NCBI RefSeq assembly: GCF_903652925.1
Contig: NZ_CAHLAR010000003.1
Span: forward strand, 682,001 to 746,000
From: Achromobacter anxifer
GTDB lineage: Bacteria > Pseudomonadota > Gammaproteobacteria > Burkholderiales > Burkholderiaceae_B
Direction: 5' to 3'
DNA: 64,000 nucleotides
Both the position numbers and the translations under genes were made by a program. This document shows, in pieces, positions 49,903 through 60,524 of this stretch (position 1 is the stretch's first letter; every line of letters starts with the position of its first letter). The notes below the pieces were generated by a model. That model saw nothing but the letters and a program-made list of their open reading frames with translations. It searched no databases and was not told the DNA's origin.

Positions 49903-50718
49903 ATGACACGCATTGTTGTGGTGACTTCCGGCAAAGGCGGCGTGGGCAAAACCACGACCAGCGCCAGTTTTTCTGCAGGACTCGCGATGCGAGGCCACAA
50001 GACCGCTGTCATCGACTTCGATGTCGGCTTGCGCAACCTCGACCTGATCATGGGCTGCGAACGTCGCGTCGTGTACGACTTCGTCAACGTGATCCAGGGC
50101 GAAGCCACGCTCAACCAGGCCCTGATCAAGGACAAGCAGCTTGAAAACCTGTTCATCCTGCCCGCCTCGCAAACGCGCGACAAGGACGCGCTGACGCAGG
50201 AAGGCGTGGAAAAGGTCATCAATGACCTGAAGGGCATGGGCTTCGACTACATCGTCTGCGACTCGCCCGCCGGCATCGAAACTGGCGCGCTGATGGCCGC
50301 CTACTTCGCCGACGACGCGCTGGTCGTGACCAACCCGGAAGTCTCGTCGGTGCGCGACTCCGACCGCATCCTGGGCATCCTGGCCGCCAAGTCCAAGCGC
50401 GCCGTGGAAGGCGACGAACCGGTCAAGGAATACCTGCTGCTCACGCGCTACAGCCCCAAGCGCGTGGTCGACGGCGAAATGCTGTCGCTGGGCGACATCG
50501 AGGACATCCTGCGCATCAAGCTGATCGGCGTGATCCCCGAATCCGAAGCGGTGCTGCAGGCGTCGAACCAGGGCCTGCCGGCCATCCATCTCAGAGACAC
50601 TGACGTTTCCGAAGCCTACAAGGACGTCGTGGCCCGTTACCTTGGCGAAGACAAGGCCCTGCGCTTTACCGATTACGAAAAGCCCGGTTTCCTGAAACGC
50701 CTGTTCGGAGGCAAGTAA
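49903..50718 (+). CDS. minD: Septum site-determining ATPase MinD
   Basis: 271 residues. The deviant Walker A is VVTSGKGGVGKTTTSASF; FIDxDVGLRNLDLIMG-type switch is present as VIDFDVGLRNLDLIMG; CDSPAGIETGA follows. The C-terminal amphipathic helix (YEKPGFLKRLFGGK) is the membrane-targeting sequence. MinD carries MinC and oscillates with MinE. ATG 49903 is chosen over an upstream TTG at 49894. Confidence 0.97.
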   Translation: MTRIVVVTSGKGGVGKTTTSASFSAGLAMRGHKTAVIDFDVGLRNLDLIMGCERRVVYDFVNVIQGEATLNQALIKDKQLENLFILPASQTRDKDALTQEGVEKVINDLKGMGFDYIVCDSPAGIETGALMAAYFADDALVVTNPEVSSVRDSDRILGILAAKSKRAVEGDEPVKEYLLLTRYSPKRVVDGEMLSLGDIEDILRIKLIGVIPESEAVLQASNQGLPAIHLRDTDVSEAYKDVVARYLGEDKALRFTDYEKPGFLKRLFGGK

Positions 50719-50721
50719 GCA

Positions 50722-50979
50722 ATGTCCTTCCTGTCGTTTCTGCTTGGTCAAAAGAAGACCTCCGCATCCGTTGCCAAGGAACGGTTGCAGATCATCCTGG
50801 CCCACGAGCGGGGCCGCGGCGACTCGCCCGATTACCTGCCGCAGTTGCAGCAGGAGCTTATCGCCGTCATTTCCAAATACGTGAAGATCAACCCCGATGA
50901 CATCAAGGTGCACCTGGAACGCCAGGACACGCTGGAGGTCCTCGAAGTGAAGATCGAAATGCCGCAAAACGAGAATTGA
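50722..50979 (+). CDS. minE: Cell division topological factor MinE
   Basis: 85 residues. The N-terminal amphipathic part ([31 protein letters not shown]) contacts MinD and membrane; the C-terminal topological domain ([38 protein letters not shown]) dimerises. It starts three bases after the minD stop. It stimulates MinD ATPase to place the division site. Confidence 0.97.
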   Translation: MSFLSFLLGQKKTSASVAKERLQIILAHERGRGDSPDYLPQLQQELIAVISKYVKINPDDIKVHLERQDTLEVLEVKIEMPQNEN

Positions 50980-51024
50980 TGCGGCTGTGCGCGCGGCCTT
51001 GGCGGCGCGTGCCACGAGGCCAAT

Positions 51025-51054
51025 AAAAAATGCCCGGCGATGCCGGGCATTTTT
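51025..51054. terminator. Bidirectional terminator, minE/lipoprotein
   Basis: A 12-bp perfect stem AAAATGCCCGGC/GCCGGGCATTTT with loop GAT lies between convergent genes, flanked by A-run and T-run. Confidence 0.93.
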
Positions 51055-51070
51055 CTTGGGGCTGAAGCGC

Positions 51071-51295
51071 TCAGCGCTTGCCGACCTGATCGCCGATCAC
51101 GCCGCCGATCGCCGCTCCACCCACTGTTCCGAGGATGCCGCCGTTGGTGATCACGGCGCCCGCGACGCCGCCCAACGCAGCGCCGCCCACCGCGCTCTTC
51201 TGGCGATGGCTCATGCCGTCCCAGGAAGAGCAGCCAGCCATGGCTGCGGTCATCGCCAACGCGACACAGATTTTGGAGAGAGATGCGATTTTCAT
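51071..51295 (-). CDS. Glycine-zipper lipoprotein (OsmB-like)
   Basis: 74 residues. A lipoprotein signal peptide ends in AAMAGC (lipobox, Cys about 22), followed by SSWDGMSHRQKSA and a glycine-zipper hairpin: VGGAALGGVAGAVITNGG and VGGAAIGGVIGDQVGKR. Such 2TM glycine-zipper lipoproteins sit in the outer membrane; OsmB is stress-induced. Its role here is unknown. Confidence 0.88.
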   Translation of the reverse strand: MKIASLSKICVALAMTAAMAGCSSWDGMSHRQKSAVGGAALGGVAGAVITNGGILGTVGGAAIGGVIGDQVGKR

Positions 51296-51486
51296 ATTTG
51301 TGGTTCCTATTCTCGTACCCAGGAACCGCGCATGAAACTGAGTGCGAGCGCGCGGCGCCCATAAGGGTCTGGAACCGTCAGGATCGCAAAATATCCCTGC
51401 CTTGGCTGTGAGGTTTGCCCATGAATTGTGTCAAAGGGCGAGATAAATTTTGCGCGCCCCAGGGACAATGTTGCAGGCCGCCGGCG

Positions 51487-52020
51487 CTATTTGACCAGAC
51501 GTAACACCTCGCGGAAGCGCGGGTGCTCGCAAGTGCGCATCCACTCGAAAATCGCCATCTCGGTCGTGACGATTTCCGCGCCATGCACACGCGCGCGCCG
51601 CAACGCCGCGTGATGATCCGCGGGCTTGCGCGAGCCCGCGGCGTCCGACACCAGCACCGCGTGGTAGCCCAGGTCGATGAGGCCGATCACGGTCTGCAGC
51701 ACGCAGATGTGCGCTTCGCAGCCCGCAACCAGAATGGTCTTGCGCGCGGCCGGCAGCCAAGCCTCGAAGCCAGGTTCCAGCGCCGAGGAAAAATGCATCT
51801 TCTGGAACGTGCTCTGGACTTGCTCGCGCAGCGGTTCGACAGTGGCGCCCAGCATCCTGGCGTGATGCTCGGTGGCGGCCACCGGCACGTCCAGCAGGCG
51901 CGCGGCCTGCGCCAGCTTGTGCGCGGCGTTGAGCACGGCCTCGTTGTCGTGGATGACGGGCATCAGGCGGCCCTGCATGTCGACGATCAGCAGGGTGGAA
52001 TCGGTGGCGGACAACAACAT
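51487..52020 (-). CDS. Isochorismatase-family hydrolase
   Basis: 177 residues. The fold is shown by STLLIVDMQGRLMPVIHDNE (catalytic Asp), VAATEHHARMLG, a lysine in FQKMHFSSAL, and AGCEAHICVLQTVIGLIDLGY with the catalytic Cys. It probably hydrolyses a small amide such as a nicotinamide-like compound; similar proteins are called YcaC-like. The catalytic triad is intact. ATG 52020 fits the family start. Upstream of it, on the same strand, is ettA behind a terminator. Confidence 0.88.
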   Translation of the reverse strand: MLLSATDSTLLIVDMQGRLMPVIHDNEAVLNAAHKLAQAARLLDVPVAATEHHARMLGATVEPLREQVQSTFQKMHFSSALEPGFEAWLPAARKTILVAGCEAHICVLQTVIGLIDLGYHAVLVSDAAGSRKPADHHAALRRARVHGAEIVTTEMAIFEWMRTCEHPRFREVLRLVK

Positions 52021-52100
52021 TGCGGGGTACCCCTGGAAGTGGTCAGCAAGGCCCGTTCGCACTATGCCGGGCCTAGCACAGGTCCTAGCATACCCCCGGC

Positions 52101-52129
52101 AAAAAAAAATCCCGGCGCAAGGCCGGGAT
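52101..52129 (-). terminator. Rho-independent terminator after ettA
   Basis: On the minus strand ATCCCGGC/GCCGGGAT with a 5-base loop is followed by a run of eight or nine T. It lies just past the ettA stop. Confidence 0.93.
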
Positions 52130-52145
52130 TCTCGTCAGGCGCTGA

Positions 52146-53819
<1,674 letters not shown>

Positions 53820-53925
53820 GGGCTCGTATAGGAGATATAGCTGAGAAACCGTCGATTGTAGGCCGGAACCCTGACCCGCGTGTGTCCGCGGCCAAATGCC
53901 CGGCCGGCGCTCCCGGCCCGGGCGC

Positions 53926-54846
53926 TCAGGCGTTCCTGGGCCGCGCCGCCCGGCTGCCGAACCGGGTTTGCGCCAACATGACGCCGGCCAGCGCCATCGC
54001 GCCGCCGACGATGTGGAACAGGTGCGGCTTTTCGCCCAGGAACACGGCCGCGATCGCCACCGTGGCCACCGGCATCACGTTCAGGAAGATGCTGGCGCGG
54101 TTGGGGCCCAGATGCTTCACGCCCTGCATCCACAGGAAGGGCGCGAACAGCGACGGGAACACCGCCGCGTACAGCACCAGCGGCAGGTTGTCGCCGTTGA
54201 GCGGCGACGGCGGCGCCATCAGGAAGGCCGGCAACTGGAACAGCACGCCGAAGGCCACCTGCACATACAGCGATTGCCACGGCCCCACGGGCAAGGCCCA
54301 GCGGCGCAGCAGCACGCCGTACAGCGCATAGGCCAGCGCGCCCACGCCCATCAGCAGGTCGCCACGGTTGGCGCCCACCTCCAGCAGGCGGGCGGGATCA
54401 CCCTCGCCGATCAGCAGCGCCAGTCCCGCCAGCGACAGCAGGCCGCCCAGCATGGCCATGACCGAGGGCAGTTCGCGCAGCAGCAGCGCCACCACCGCGA
54501 TGGTCATCAGCGGAATCATCGCCGTGATGATGCCCATGTTGGTCGCCGTGGTGCTGGCGGCCGCCACATAGGCCAGCCCCTGGTACAGGGCCATGCCCAG
54601 CCCGCCCAGCACCGCCAGCTTGTGCAGGTTGGGCAGGATCTGGCGGCGCTGCGCCCATACGCCGGGCAGCGCGAACGGCGTCAGCACCAGGCCGGCCAGG
54701 GCCCAGCGGTAGAAGCCGATGGCCGCCGGCGCGATGGCGCTGGCCGCCATCTTGGTGACGATCATGTTGACCGACCAGATCAGGGCCGCAAGCAGGGGAT
54801 ACAGCAGATAGCGGGCGGGAATATGCGGGGTGTGGGCGCGCGTCAT
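53926..54846 (-). CDS. EamA/DMT-family transporter
   Basis: 306 residues with ten membrane helices arranged as two EamA repeats: [27 protein letters not shown] in the first and [40 protein letters not shown] in the second. Such proteins export amino acids or other metabolites; substrate unknown. ATG 54846 fits. An AraC regulator is divergent, with about 100 bp between, so it likely controls this gene. Confidence 0.9.
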   Translation of the reverse strand: MTRAHTPHIPARYLLYPLLAALIWSVNMIVTKMAASAIAPAAIGFYRWALAGLVLTPFALPGVWAQRRQILPNLHKLAVLGGLGMALYQGLAYVAAASTTATNMGIITAMIPLMTIAVVALLLRELPSVMAMLGGLLSLAGLALLIGEGDPARLLEVGANRGDLLMGVGALAYALYGVLLRRWALPVGPWQSLYVQVAFGVLFQLPAFLMAPPSPLNGDNLPLVLYAAVFPSLFAPFLWMQGVKHLGPNRASIFLNVMPVATVAIAAVFLGEKPHLFHIVGGAMALAGVMLAQTRFGSRAARPRNA

Positions 54847-54945
54847 GAAGCAAGGCAAAGCGGTAAAGAGAGGATAGGCAAGTGTAGGATCTGTCCGACC
54901 TGATGTATATAATGAAAAACAGACAAGATCAGACGAAGTTCCGAC

Positions 54946-55743
54946 ATGGCTCCCGCCGATTCCACGCCCACGCTGGCCAGCCACCTGCCCTACCCGCTGG
55001 CCTGCCGCATCCTGCACTTCACGCCGCGTTCGCGCATGAAGCGCCACAGCTCGCCCTGGGCGGAACTGAACTTCGCGATCTCGGGCATCATGGAAATCGG
55101 CATAGGCGGCGTCACCTACCTGTCGCCGCCGCAGTACGCCATCTGGATACCGCCGCATGTCGAGCATTGCTGCCAGAACGAGGGCGAAGTGCACTACGCC
55201 TGCATTGACATCCCGGCCGCGGCCTGCGCCGGCCTGCCCCAGGAACCCTGCACGCTGGAGATCAGCCCGGTCATGCGCGCGATCCTGGGCGACTTCGAAC
55301 GGCGCGGCGTCAGCTATCCGGATACGCCGGAAGACCGGCGCATGGCGCAGATCGTCATAGACCAGACGCGCCAGGCCCGCGCCTACGCGAGCTACCTGCC
55401 GTCCAGCGCCGACCCGCTGCTGGCGCCCATCCTGTCGGCGCTGCAGCACAGCCCGGGCGACAAGCGCGGCGCCGCGCACTGGGCCGCCACCGCCGGCATC
55501 ACCGAGCGCACGCTGCTGCGCCATTGCCAGCAGCACCTGGGCATGTCGTTCAGCGAATGGCGCTCGCGGCTGCGCGTGGTCAGCGCGCTGGGCATGCTGG
55601 ACGAAGGCAGGCCGGTACAGTCCGTGGCGCGCGAACTCGGCTACAGCACGCCCTCGGCATTCATCGCCATGTTCCAGCGGCTCACCGGCGAATCGCCGGA
55701 CAGCGCGCGCAGGCGCAGCCAGGGCGGCGCGCCCGCATCCTGA
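54946..55743 (+). CDS. AraC-family transcriptional regulator
   Basis: 265 residues. The N-terminal cupin-like sensing domain (FTPRSRMKRHSSPWAELNF, PPQYAIWIPPHVEHCC) is followed by a C-terminal double helix-turn-helix: WAATAGITERTLLRHCQQHLGMSFSEW and PVQSVARELGYSTPSAFIAMFQRLTGESP. The arrangement next to a divergent DMT exporter is common in proteobacteria, with the regulator sensing the export substrate (inference). Confidence 0.93.
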   Translation: MAPADSTPTLASHLPYPLACRILHFTPRSRMKRHSSPWAELNFAISGIMEIGIGGVTYLSPPQYAIWIPPHVEHCCQNEGEVHYACIDIPAAACAGLPQEPCTLEISPVMRAILGDFERRGVSYPDTPEDRRMAQIVIDQTRQARAYASYLPSSADPLLAPILSALQHSPGDKRGAAHWAATAGITERTLLRHCQQHLGMSFSEWRSRLRVVSALGMLDEGRPVQSVARELGYSTPSAFIAMFQRLTGESPDSARRRSQGGAPAS

Positions 55744-55856
55744 CCCCGGAAAAACGCGTCATCCAAGCGCCTGATGCAAGGCGCGGCCGATCGCGAGACA
55801 ATACGCCCTACACTTGCCGTGCCGTCGCGGCTTCATCGCGCCCAGGAACCCTTTTC

Positions 55857-56375
55857 ATGTCTGCCTCCGCCACCCCTCCCGCTTCCTTGACCCATTTCAG
55901 TGCGCCCGAACTGGACATGCTGGCCAAGACAGCCGACGCCTTGAGCGCCTATCTGGGCAAACCCGTGCTGGCCGAAGTGGTGCTGGGCGATGAAGGCACC
56001 GAATGGGTGACCTATGGCGTGCCGGTGGACGAAAACGCCAAGCCCGACGAAGAACAGACCCACGTCCAGATGGGCGGCCCGGGCGCGCGCCTGCTGGGCA
56101 ACCGCGGCGGCCTGCCGCAGTCCGACGACGACACCTACGACTGCGTCTATCTCTGGGCCATCGAGATCTCGCTGAACGAAGGCGAGCGCTTCATCAAGCT
56201 GGACCACGATGGCGAAGAATCCGCCTGGTCCGACAATCTGGAAGACGTGCTGCCGTTCGCCTTGACGGAAGAGCCCGTGCCGGAAGACCCGGACGCGGAA
56301 GACGACGAGGACGAAGAAGATGAGGACGATGAGGACGATCACGATCATCCTCACGACCACAACCACCGCCACTGA
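55857..56375 (+). CDS. Unknown protein with acidic and His-rich tail
   Basis: 172 residues, soluble. Residues 1-125 form a compact domain (LTHFSAPELDMLAKTADALSAYL, TYDCVYLWAIEISLNEGERFIKLDHDGEESAWS). The last ~45 residues are almost wholly Asp/Glu followed by an HDHPHDHNHRH end. That tail could bind Zn2+, Ni2+ or other metals (inference). ATG 55857 has AGGAA upstream. I do not recognise the domain. It stands alone between the AraC gene and the convergent ABC transporter. Confidence 0.7.
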   Translation: MSASATPPASLTHFSAPELDMLAKTADALSAYLGKPVLAEVVLGDEGTEWVTYGVPVDENAKPDEEQTHVQMGGPGARLLGNRGGLPQSDDDTYDCVYLWAIEISLNEGERFIKLDHDGEESAWSDNLEDVLPFALTEEPVPEDPDAEDDEDEEDEDDEDDHDHPHDHNHRH

Positions 56376-56438
56376 GGCGGCCCCGGACGGCGGGTCGCGG
56401 CGGACGTAGCGCCCCCGCACAACCGCGCCGCCCGCGGA

Positions 56439-57434
56439 TCAGACTGAGATCCGCCCTTCCTGCACGGCGTGGCAGGCTACCACCGACACTCCCGCAGCCA
56501 TCGCCACCGGCGCCTCGGCCTTGCAGCGCTCGTTCGCATGCGGGCAGCGCGGGTGAAAAGTGCAGCCCGACGGCGGATTCAAGGGATTCGGCACCTCTCC
56601 CGCCACCGCCGTGCGCGGCTTGCCCGCGCCGTTGATGTCGGGAATCGCTTCCAGCAGCATGCGCGTGTACGGATGGCGTGGCCGCGCGAACAGTTCGTCG
56701 CGCGGCGCCACCTCCACCATGCGGCCCAGGTACATCACCCCTACCCGGTCGGCCACGTGGTGCACCACCGCCAGGTTGTGGGAAATGAACAGATAGGTCA
56801 GCCCCAGGTTGCGCTGCAGATCCTTCATCAGGTTCAGCACCTGCGCCTGCACCGACACATCCAGGGCCGAGGTCGGCTCGTCGCACACCAGGAATTCAGG
56901 ATTCACCGCCAGGGCCCGCGCGATCGAGATGCGCTGACGCTGGCCGCCCGAAAACTGGTGCGGATAGCGTCCCTGGTCCGCCGGATCCAGGCCCACCTGC
57001 TTGAGCAGTTCGCCCACGCGCGCGCTGCGCTCGTCGGGTGACATGCTGGTATGCGTCAGCATGGGCTCGGCGATGATGCGGCCCACGCGCCAGCGCGGAT
57101 TCAGGCTGGCATAGGGATCCTGGAAGATCATCTGCAGGCGCTTGCGCAGGGCCCGGCCTCCCGGCTCCGACATGCGCGACAAGGGCTGTCCGTCAAAGCG
57201 GATGTCGCCGCGGGTCAGGCCGTACAGGCCCACCAGCATGCGCGCCACGGTCGATTTGCCGCAGCCCGATTCTCCGACCAGCGCCAGCGTTTCGCCGCGC
57301 GCGATCTCGAACGACACCCCGTCCACGGCGCGCAGCATCACGCGCGGCTTGCCCGCGAGCTTGCGTTCCAGCCACGGCGGCGACACATCGAACCAGCGCG
57401 CGGCGTCCTTTACTTCTACCAAGGGCGTCGTCAT
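56439..57434 (-). CDS. dppF: Peptide ABC transporter ATPase, DppF type
   Basis: 331 residues. Walker [18 protein letters not shown], signature [16 protein letters not shown], Walker [16 protein letters not shown] and the C-terminal oligopeptide-transport extension with Cys-rich [20 protein letters not shown]. Cytoplasmic partner of DppD in a dipeptide/oligopeptide importer. ATG overlaps the dppD stop (ATGA). Substrate class is inferred from the whole operon. Confidence 0.92.
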   Translation of the reverse strand: MTTPLVEVKDAARWFDVSPPWLERKLAGKPRVMLRAVDGVSFEIARGETLALVGESGCGKSTVARMLVGLYGLTRGDIRFDGQPLSRMSEPGGRALRKRLQMIFQDPYASLNPRWRVGRIIAEPMLTHTSMSPDERSARVGELLKQVGLDPADQGRYPHQFSGGQRQRISIARALAVNPEFLVCDEPTSALDVSVQAQVLNLMKDLQRNLGLTYLFISHNLAVVHHVADRVGVMYLGRMVEVAPRDELFARPRHPYTRMLLEAIPDINGAGKPRTAVAGEVPNPLNPPSGCTFHPRCPHANERCKAEAPVAMAAGVSVVACHAVQEGRISV

Positions 57435-58411
57435 GCGGCCACCTTATCGTTGTTGTCGTGCAGCCAACAGGCCGCTCGGGAGGTGCCGGCGGCCATCAGC
57501 TCCGGGCGCTCCACGCCGCAGCGCGGCAAGCGCTGGCCGCAGCGCGGATTGAAGGCGCAGCCCGGCGGAATGGCGTTCAGGCGCGGCATGCTGCCGTCGA
57601 TCTGCACCAGTCTTTCGGAATGCCCTTCCAGCGACGGGATCGATCCCATCAGCCCCGTCGTATAGGGATGGCGCGGCTTGTGGATCACGTCCGCCACCGG
57701 ACCGATCTCGGCCACGCGGCCCGCGTACATCACCGCCACGCGGTCGGCGGTCTCGGCGATCACACCCATGTCGTGCGTGATCAGCATCACCGCTGTGCCG
57801 TTTTCGCGGCACAGGCGCTTGAGCAGTTCGATGATCTGCGCCTGGATCGACACGTCCAGCGCGGTGGTGGGCTCGTCCGCCACCACCAGCTTGGGCTCGG
57901 CCGCCAGGGCCAGCGCGATCACCACGCGCTGGCGCATGCCGCCGGAAAACTGGTGCGGATAGTGGTCGATGCGCTCGCGCGCAGCCGGGATGCCGGTGGC
58001 CGCCAGCAGCTCCACCGCGCGTTCGCGTGCCTGGGACCAGCTCAGGTCCAGGTGCGTCACGATGGTTTCCGCCAGTTGCCGGCCCACCGTGTACAGCGGG
58101 TTCAGCGAGGTCAGCGGATCCTGGAACACCGCCCCGATCTCGCGGCCGCGCACGCGGCGCATCTGCTCGTCGGGCAGGTTGTCGATGCGGCGGCCCGCCA
58201 GCAGGATCTCGCCTGCGGCGATACGCCCAGGCGGTTCCAGCAGGCCGATGATGGAGGCTCCGGTCAATGACTTGCCGGCGCCGGACTCGCCCACCACGCC
58301 CAGGACTTCGCCGGCCTGGATGGAAAAGGACACGTCGTCCAGGGCGCGCAGCGTGCCGCGGCGCGTCGGGAACTCCACGCGCAGATTGCGGACTTCTAGT
58401 AATGCGCTCAT
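57431..58411 (-). CDS. dppD: Peptide ABC transporter ATPase, DppD type
   Basis: 326 residues. Walker [18 protein letters not shown], signature [16 protein letters not shown], Walker [15 protein letters not shown], and the C-terminal oligopeptide extension with [16 protein letters not shown]. Pairs with the next gene's product. About 139 bp, holding a hairpin-rich repeat, separates it from dppC upstream. Confidence 0.92.
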   Translation of the reverse strand: MSALLEVRNLRVEFPTRRGTLRALDDVSFSIQAGEVLGVVGESGAGKSLTGASIIGLLEPPGRIAAGEILLAGRRIDNLPDEQMRRVRGREIGAVFQDPLTSLNPLYTVGRQLAETIVTHLDLSWSQARERAVELLAATGIPAARERIDHYPHQFSGGMRQRVVIALALAAEPKLVVADEPTTALDVSIQAQIIELLKRLCRENGTAVMLITHDMGVIAETADRVAVMYAGRVAEIGPVADVIHKPRHPYTTGLMGSIPSLEGHSERLVQIDGSMPRLNAIPPGCAFNPRCGQRLPRCGVERPELMAAGTSRAACWLHDNNDKVAA

Positions 58412-58507
58412 GCGCGATACCTCAATTCAATTACCTGTTGCACACGACTGCGGGCCTCCGCCTCGCGGGGCCGCAGCGGATCCGGGTTTCCCGGTCCGCT
58501 CGCGGCG

Positions 58508-58539
58508 CCCCCTTGAGGGGGAAGCGCCGCAGGCGCTTC
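58508..58539. repeat. Hairpin-rich intergenic repeat in dpp operon
   Basis: CCCCCTTGAGGGGG (58508-58521) and GAAGCGCCGCAGGCGCTTC (58521-58539) are two adjacent perfect hairpins between dppC and dppD. The combination looks like a dispersed intergenic element of this bacterial group. It may tune the level of the downstream ATPase genes. Confidence 0.6.
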
Positions 58540-58550
58540 GGGGGTGGGCT

Positions 58551-59465
58551 TCATGCCAGACGCGGGTTGAGCGCATCGCGCAGCCAGTCGCCCAGGAGGT
58601 TGACCGACAGCACCAGCAGCACCAGCGCCGCGCCCGGGAAGATGGTGATCCACCATTCCCCTGAAAACAGGAAGTCGTTGCCGATCCGGATCAGCGTGCC
58701 CAGCGAGGGCGCGGTCGGCGGCACGCCGACGCCCAGGAACGACAGCGTGGCTTCCGTGATGATGGCCGTGGCCAGGTGCACCGTGGCCAGCACCAGCACC
58801 GGACCCAGCACATTGGGCAGCACGTGGCGGAACATGATGACGGGCGAAGCCACGCCGATCACGCGCGCCGCCTGCACGTATTCGCGGTTCTTCTCCACCA
58901 GGGTGGAGCCGCGCACGGTGCGCGCGTACTGCGGCCAGCCGGCAAGCGCGATCGCGCCGATCAGCACCGGAAACGCGATCAGCTCGTGCATCTCGCGCGG
59001 CACCGCCGCCCGCGCCACGCCGTCGATCAGCAGCGCGATCAGGATGGCCGGGAACGACAGCTGCACATCGGCGATACGCATGATGAAGGCGTCGACGCGC
59101 CCGCCCGCGTAACCCGAGATCAGGCCCAACACGATGCCGATCACCATGGACAGCAGCACCGAGGCCAGGCCGATCAGCAGCGACACGCGGGTGCCGTACA
59201 GGATGGCCGAGTACAGGTCGCGGCCCTGGCTGTCGGTGCCCAGCAGGTAGGTCGGCTGGCCGTTGGTCTCCCAGGCGGGCGGCAGCAGCGCGTCCAGCAG
59301 CTCCACCTTGGTCAGGTCGAACGGATTGTGCGGCGCCACCCAACCGGCCCCGAAGGAGCCGATCAGCAAGAGCGCCAGCAAGAGGGTGGCCACGATGGCC
59401 ACGGGCGCCCGGCGCCAGGCCCAGGCGATGTCGCTGTCCCACCAGCGTTTGAGTACGGCGCGCAT
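58551..59465 (-). CDS. dppC: Peptide ABC transporter permease, DppC type
   Basis: 304 residues with six membrane helices. N-terminal DppC/OppC extension (WAPHNPF-like VAPHNPFDLTKVELLDALLPP and LGTDSQGRDLYSAILYGTRVSL) and the EAA loop VIGVASPVIMFRHVLPNVLGPVLV. Its ATG overlaps the dppB stop by one base. It forms the inner-membrane channel with DppB. Confidence 0.93.
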   Translation of the reverse strand: MRAVLKRWWDSDIAWAWRRAPVAIVATLLLALLLIGSFGAGWVAPHNPFDLTKVELLDALLPPAWETNGQPTYLLGTDSQGRDLYSAILYGTRVSLLIGLASVLLSMVIGIVLGLISGYAGGRVDAFIMRIADVQLSFPAILIALLIDGVARAAVPREMHELIAFPVLIGAIALAGWPQYARTVRGSTLVEKNREYVQAARVIGVASPVIMFRHVLPNVLGPVLVLATVHLATAIITEATLSFLGVGVPPTAPSLGTLIRIGNDFLFSGEWWITIFPGAALVLLVLSVNLLGDWLRDALNPRLA

Positions 59466-60454
59466 CAGTGAGCCCCCCCGCCGCGGGTCAGCCCGCTACG
59501 CAGGCGCGGGTCCACGACAAAATACAAAAGATCGACGATCAGGTTGATCACCACGAAGACCAGCGCGATCAGGCACAGGTAGGCCGCCATGACGGGCACG
59601 TCAGCGAATTGCACCGCCTGAATGAACAGCAGGCCCATGCCCGGCCACTGGAACACGGTTTCCGTGACGATGGCGAAGGCGATGATGCCGCCCAGCTGCA
59701 GGCCGGTGATGGTGATGACCGGCACCATCGTGTTCTTCAGCGCATGGCCGAAATGGATGGCGCGGCGCTTCAAGCCGCGGGCGCGCGCGAACTTGATGTA
59801 GTCCGAACGCAGCACCTCCAGCATTTCCGAGCGCACCAGGCGCAGCACCAGGGTCATCTGGAATAGCGACAAGGTGATGGACGGCAGGATGAGATGCTTC
59901 CAACCCGTGGCGGTGAACAATCCCGAGGACCACCAGCCCACGCTCACGGTGTCGCCCCGCCCATAGCTGGGCAGCCAGCCCAGTTGCACGGAGAACACCA
60001 GGATCAGCAGGATGCCGATCAGGAAGGTCGGCAGCGACACGCCCAGCAGCGAGCCGGCCAGCAGCAGCTGCGACAGCAGGCTGTTGCGCTTGAGCGCGGT
60101 GTAGACGCCCAGCGGCACGCCCACCAGCAGCGCCAGCAAGGCCGCCACCATGGACAGCTCCAGCGTGGCCGGCAGGCGGGATTTCAGCAGGGTGGAAACG
60201 GGCTCGCTCTGGCGCAGGGAGATGCCGAAATTGCCCTGCAGGGCGTTGCCCACGAAATGGCCGAATTGGACGATGGCGGGCTCGTTTAGCCCCAGGCGCT
60301 CACGCAGTGCGATGCGCTCGGCATCGGTGGCGTCCTGACCCAGCATGATGGTGACAGGGTCGCCGACATATTGAAAAAGCACAAAGGCCAGTAGCGAGAC
60401 GGTGAGCATCACCGCTACGGCCTGCAACAGGCGACGCAGTATGAAAGCAAACAT
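59465..60454 (-). CDS. dppB: Peptide ABC transporter permease, DppB type
   Basis: 329 residues with six membrane helices. MFAFILRRLLQAVAVMLTVSLLAFVL and the GDPVTIMLGQDATDAERIALRERLGL segment are typical; the EAA loop is RAIHFGHALKNTMVPVITITGLQLG. It pairs with DppC. It follows dppA after a 70-bp gap that holds a large hairpin. Confidence 0.93.
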   Translation of the reverse strand: MFAFILRRLLQAVAVMLTVSLLAFVLFQYVGDPVTIMLGQDATDAERIALRERLGLNEPAIVQFGHFVGNALQGNFGISLRQSEPVSTLLKSRLPATLELSMVAALLALLVGVPLGVYTALKRNSLLSQLLLAGSLLGVSLPTFLIGILLILVFSVQLGWLPSYGRGDTVSVGWWSSGLFTATGWKHLILPSITLSLFQMTLVLRLVRSEMLEVLRSDYIKFARARGLKRRAIHFGHALKNTMVPVITITGLQLGGIIAFAIVTETVFQWPGMGLLFIQAVQFADVPVMAAYLCLIALVFVVINLIVDLLYFVVDPRLRSGLTRGGGAH

Positions 60455-60470
60455 AGGCGGAAAAGGCGTA

Positions 60471-60510
60471 ACGGCGGGGCCAGGAGCCTAAGGCGCTCGG
60501 GCCCCGCCGT
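60471..60510 (-). promoter_or_regulatory. Intercistronic hairpin between dppA and dppB
   Basis: An 11-bp perfect stem ACGGCGGGGCC/GGCCCCGCCGT with an 18-base loop sits between the binding-protein gene and the permease genes. No good T-run follows, so it is more likely an mRNA-stability or partial-termination element that keeps the binding protein in excess. Confidence 0.7.
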
Positions 60511-60524
60511 TTGATTAGCCTGGA

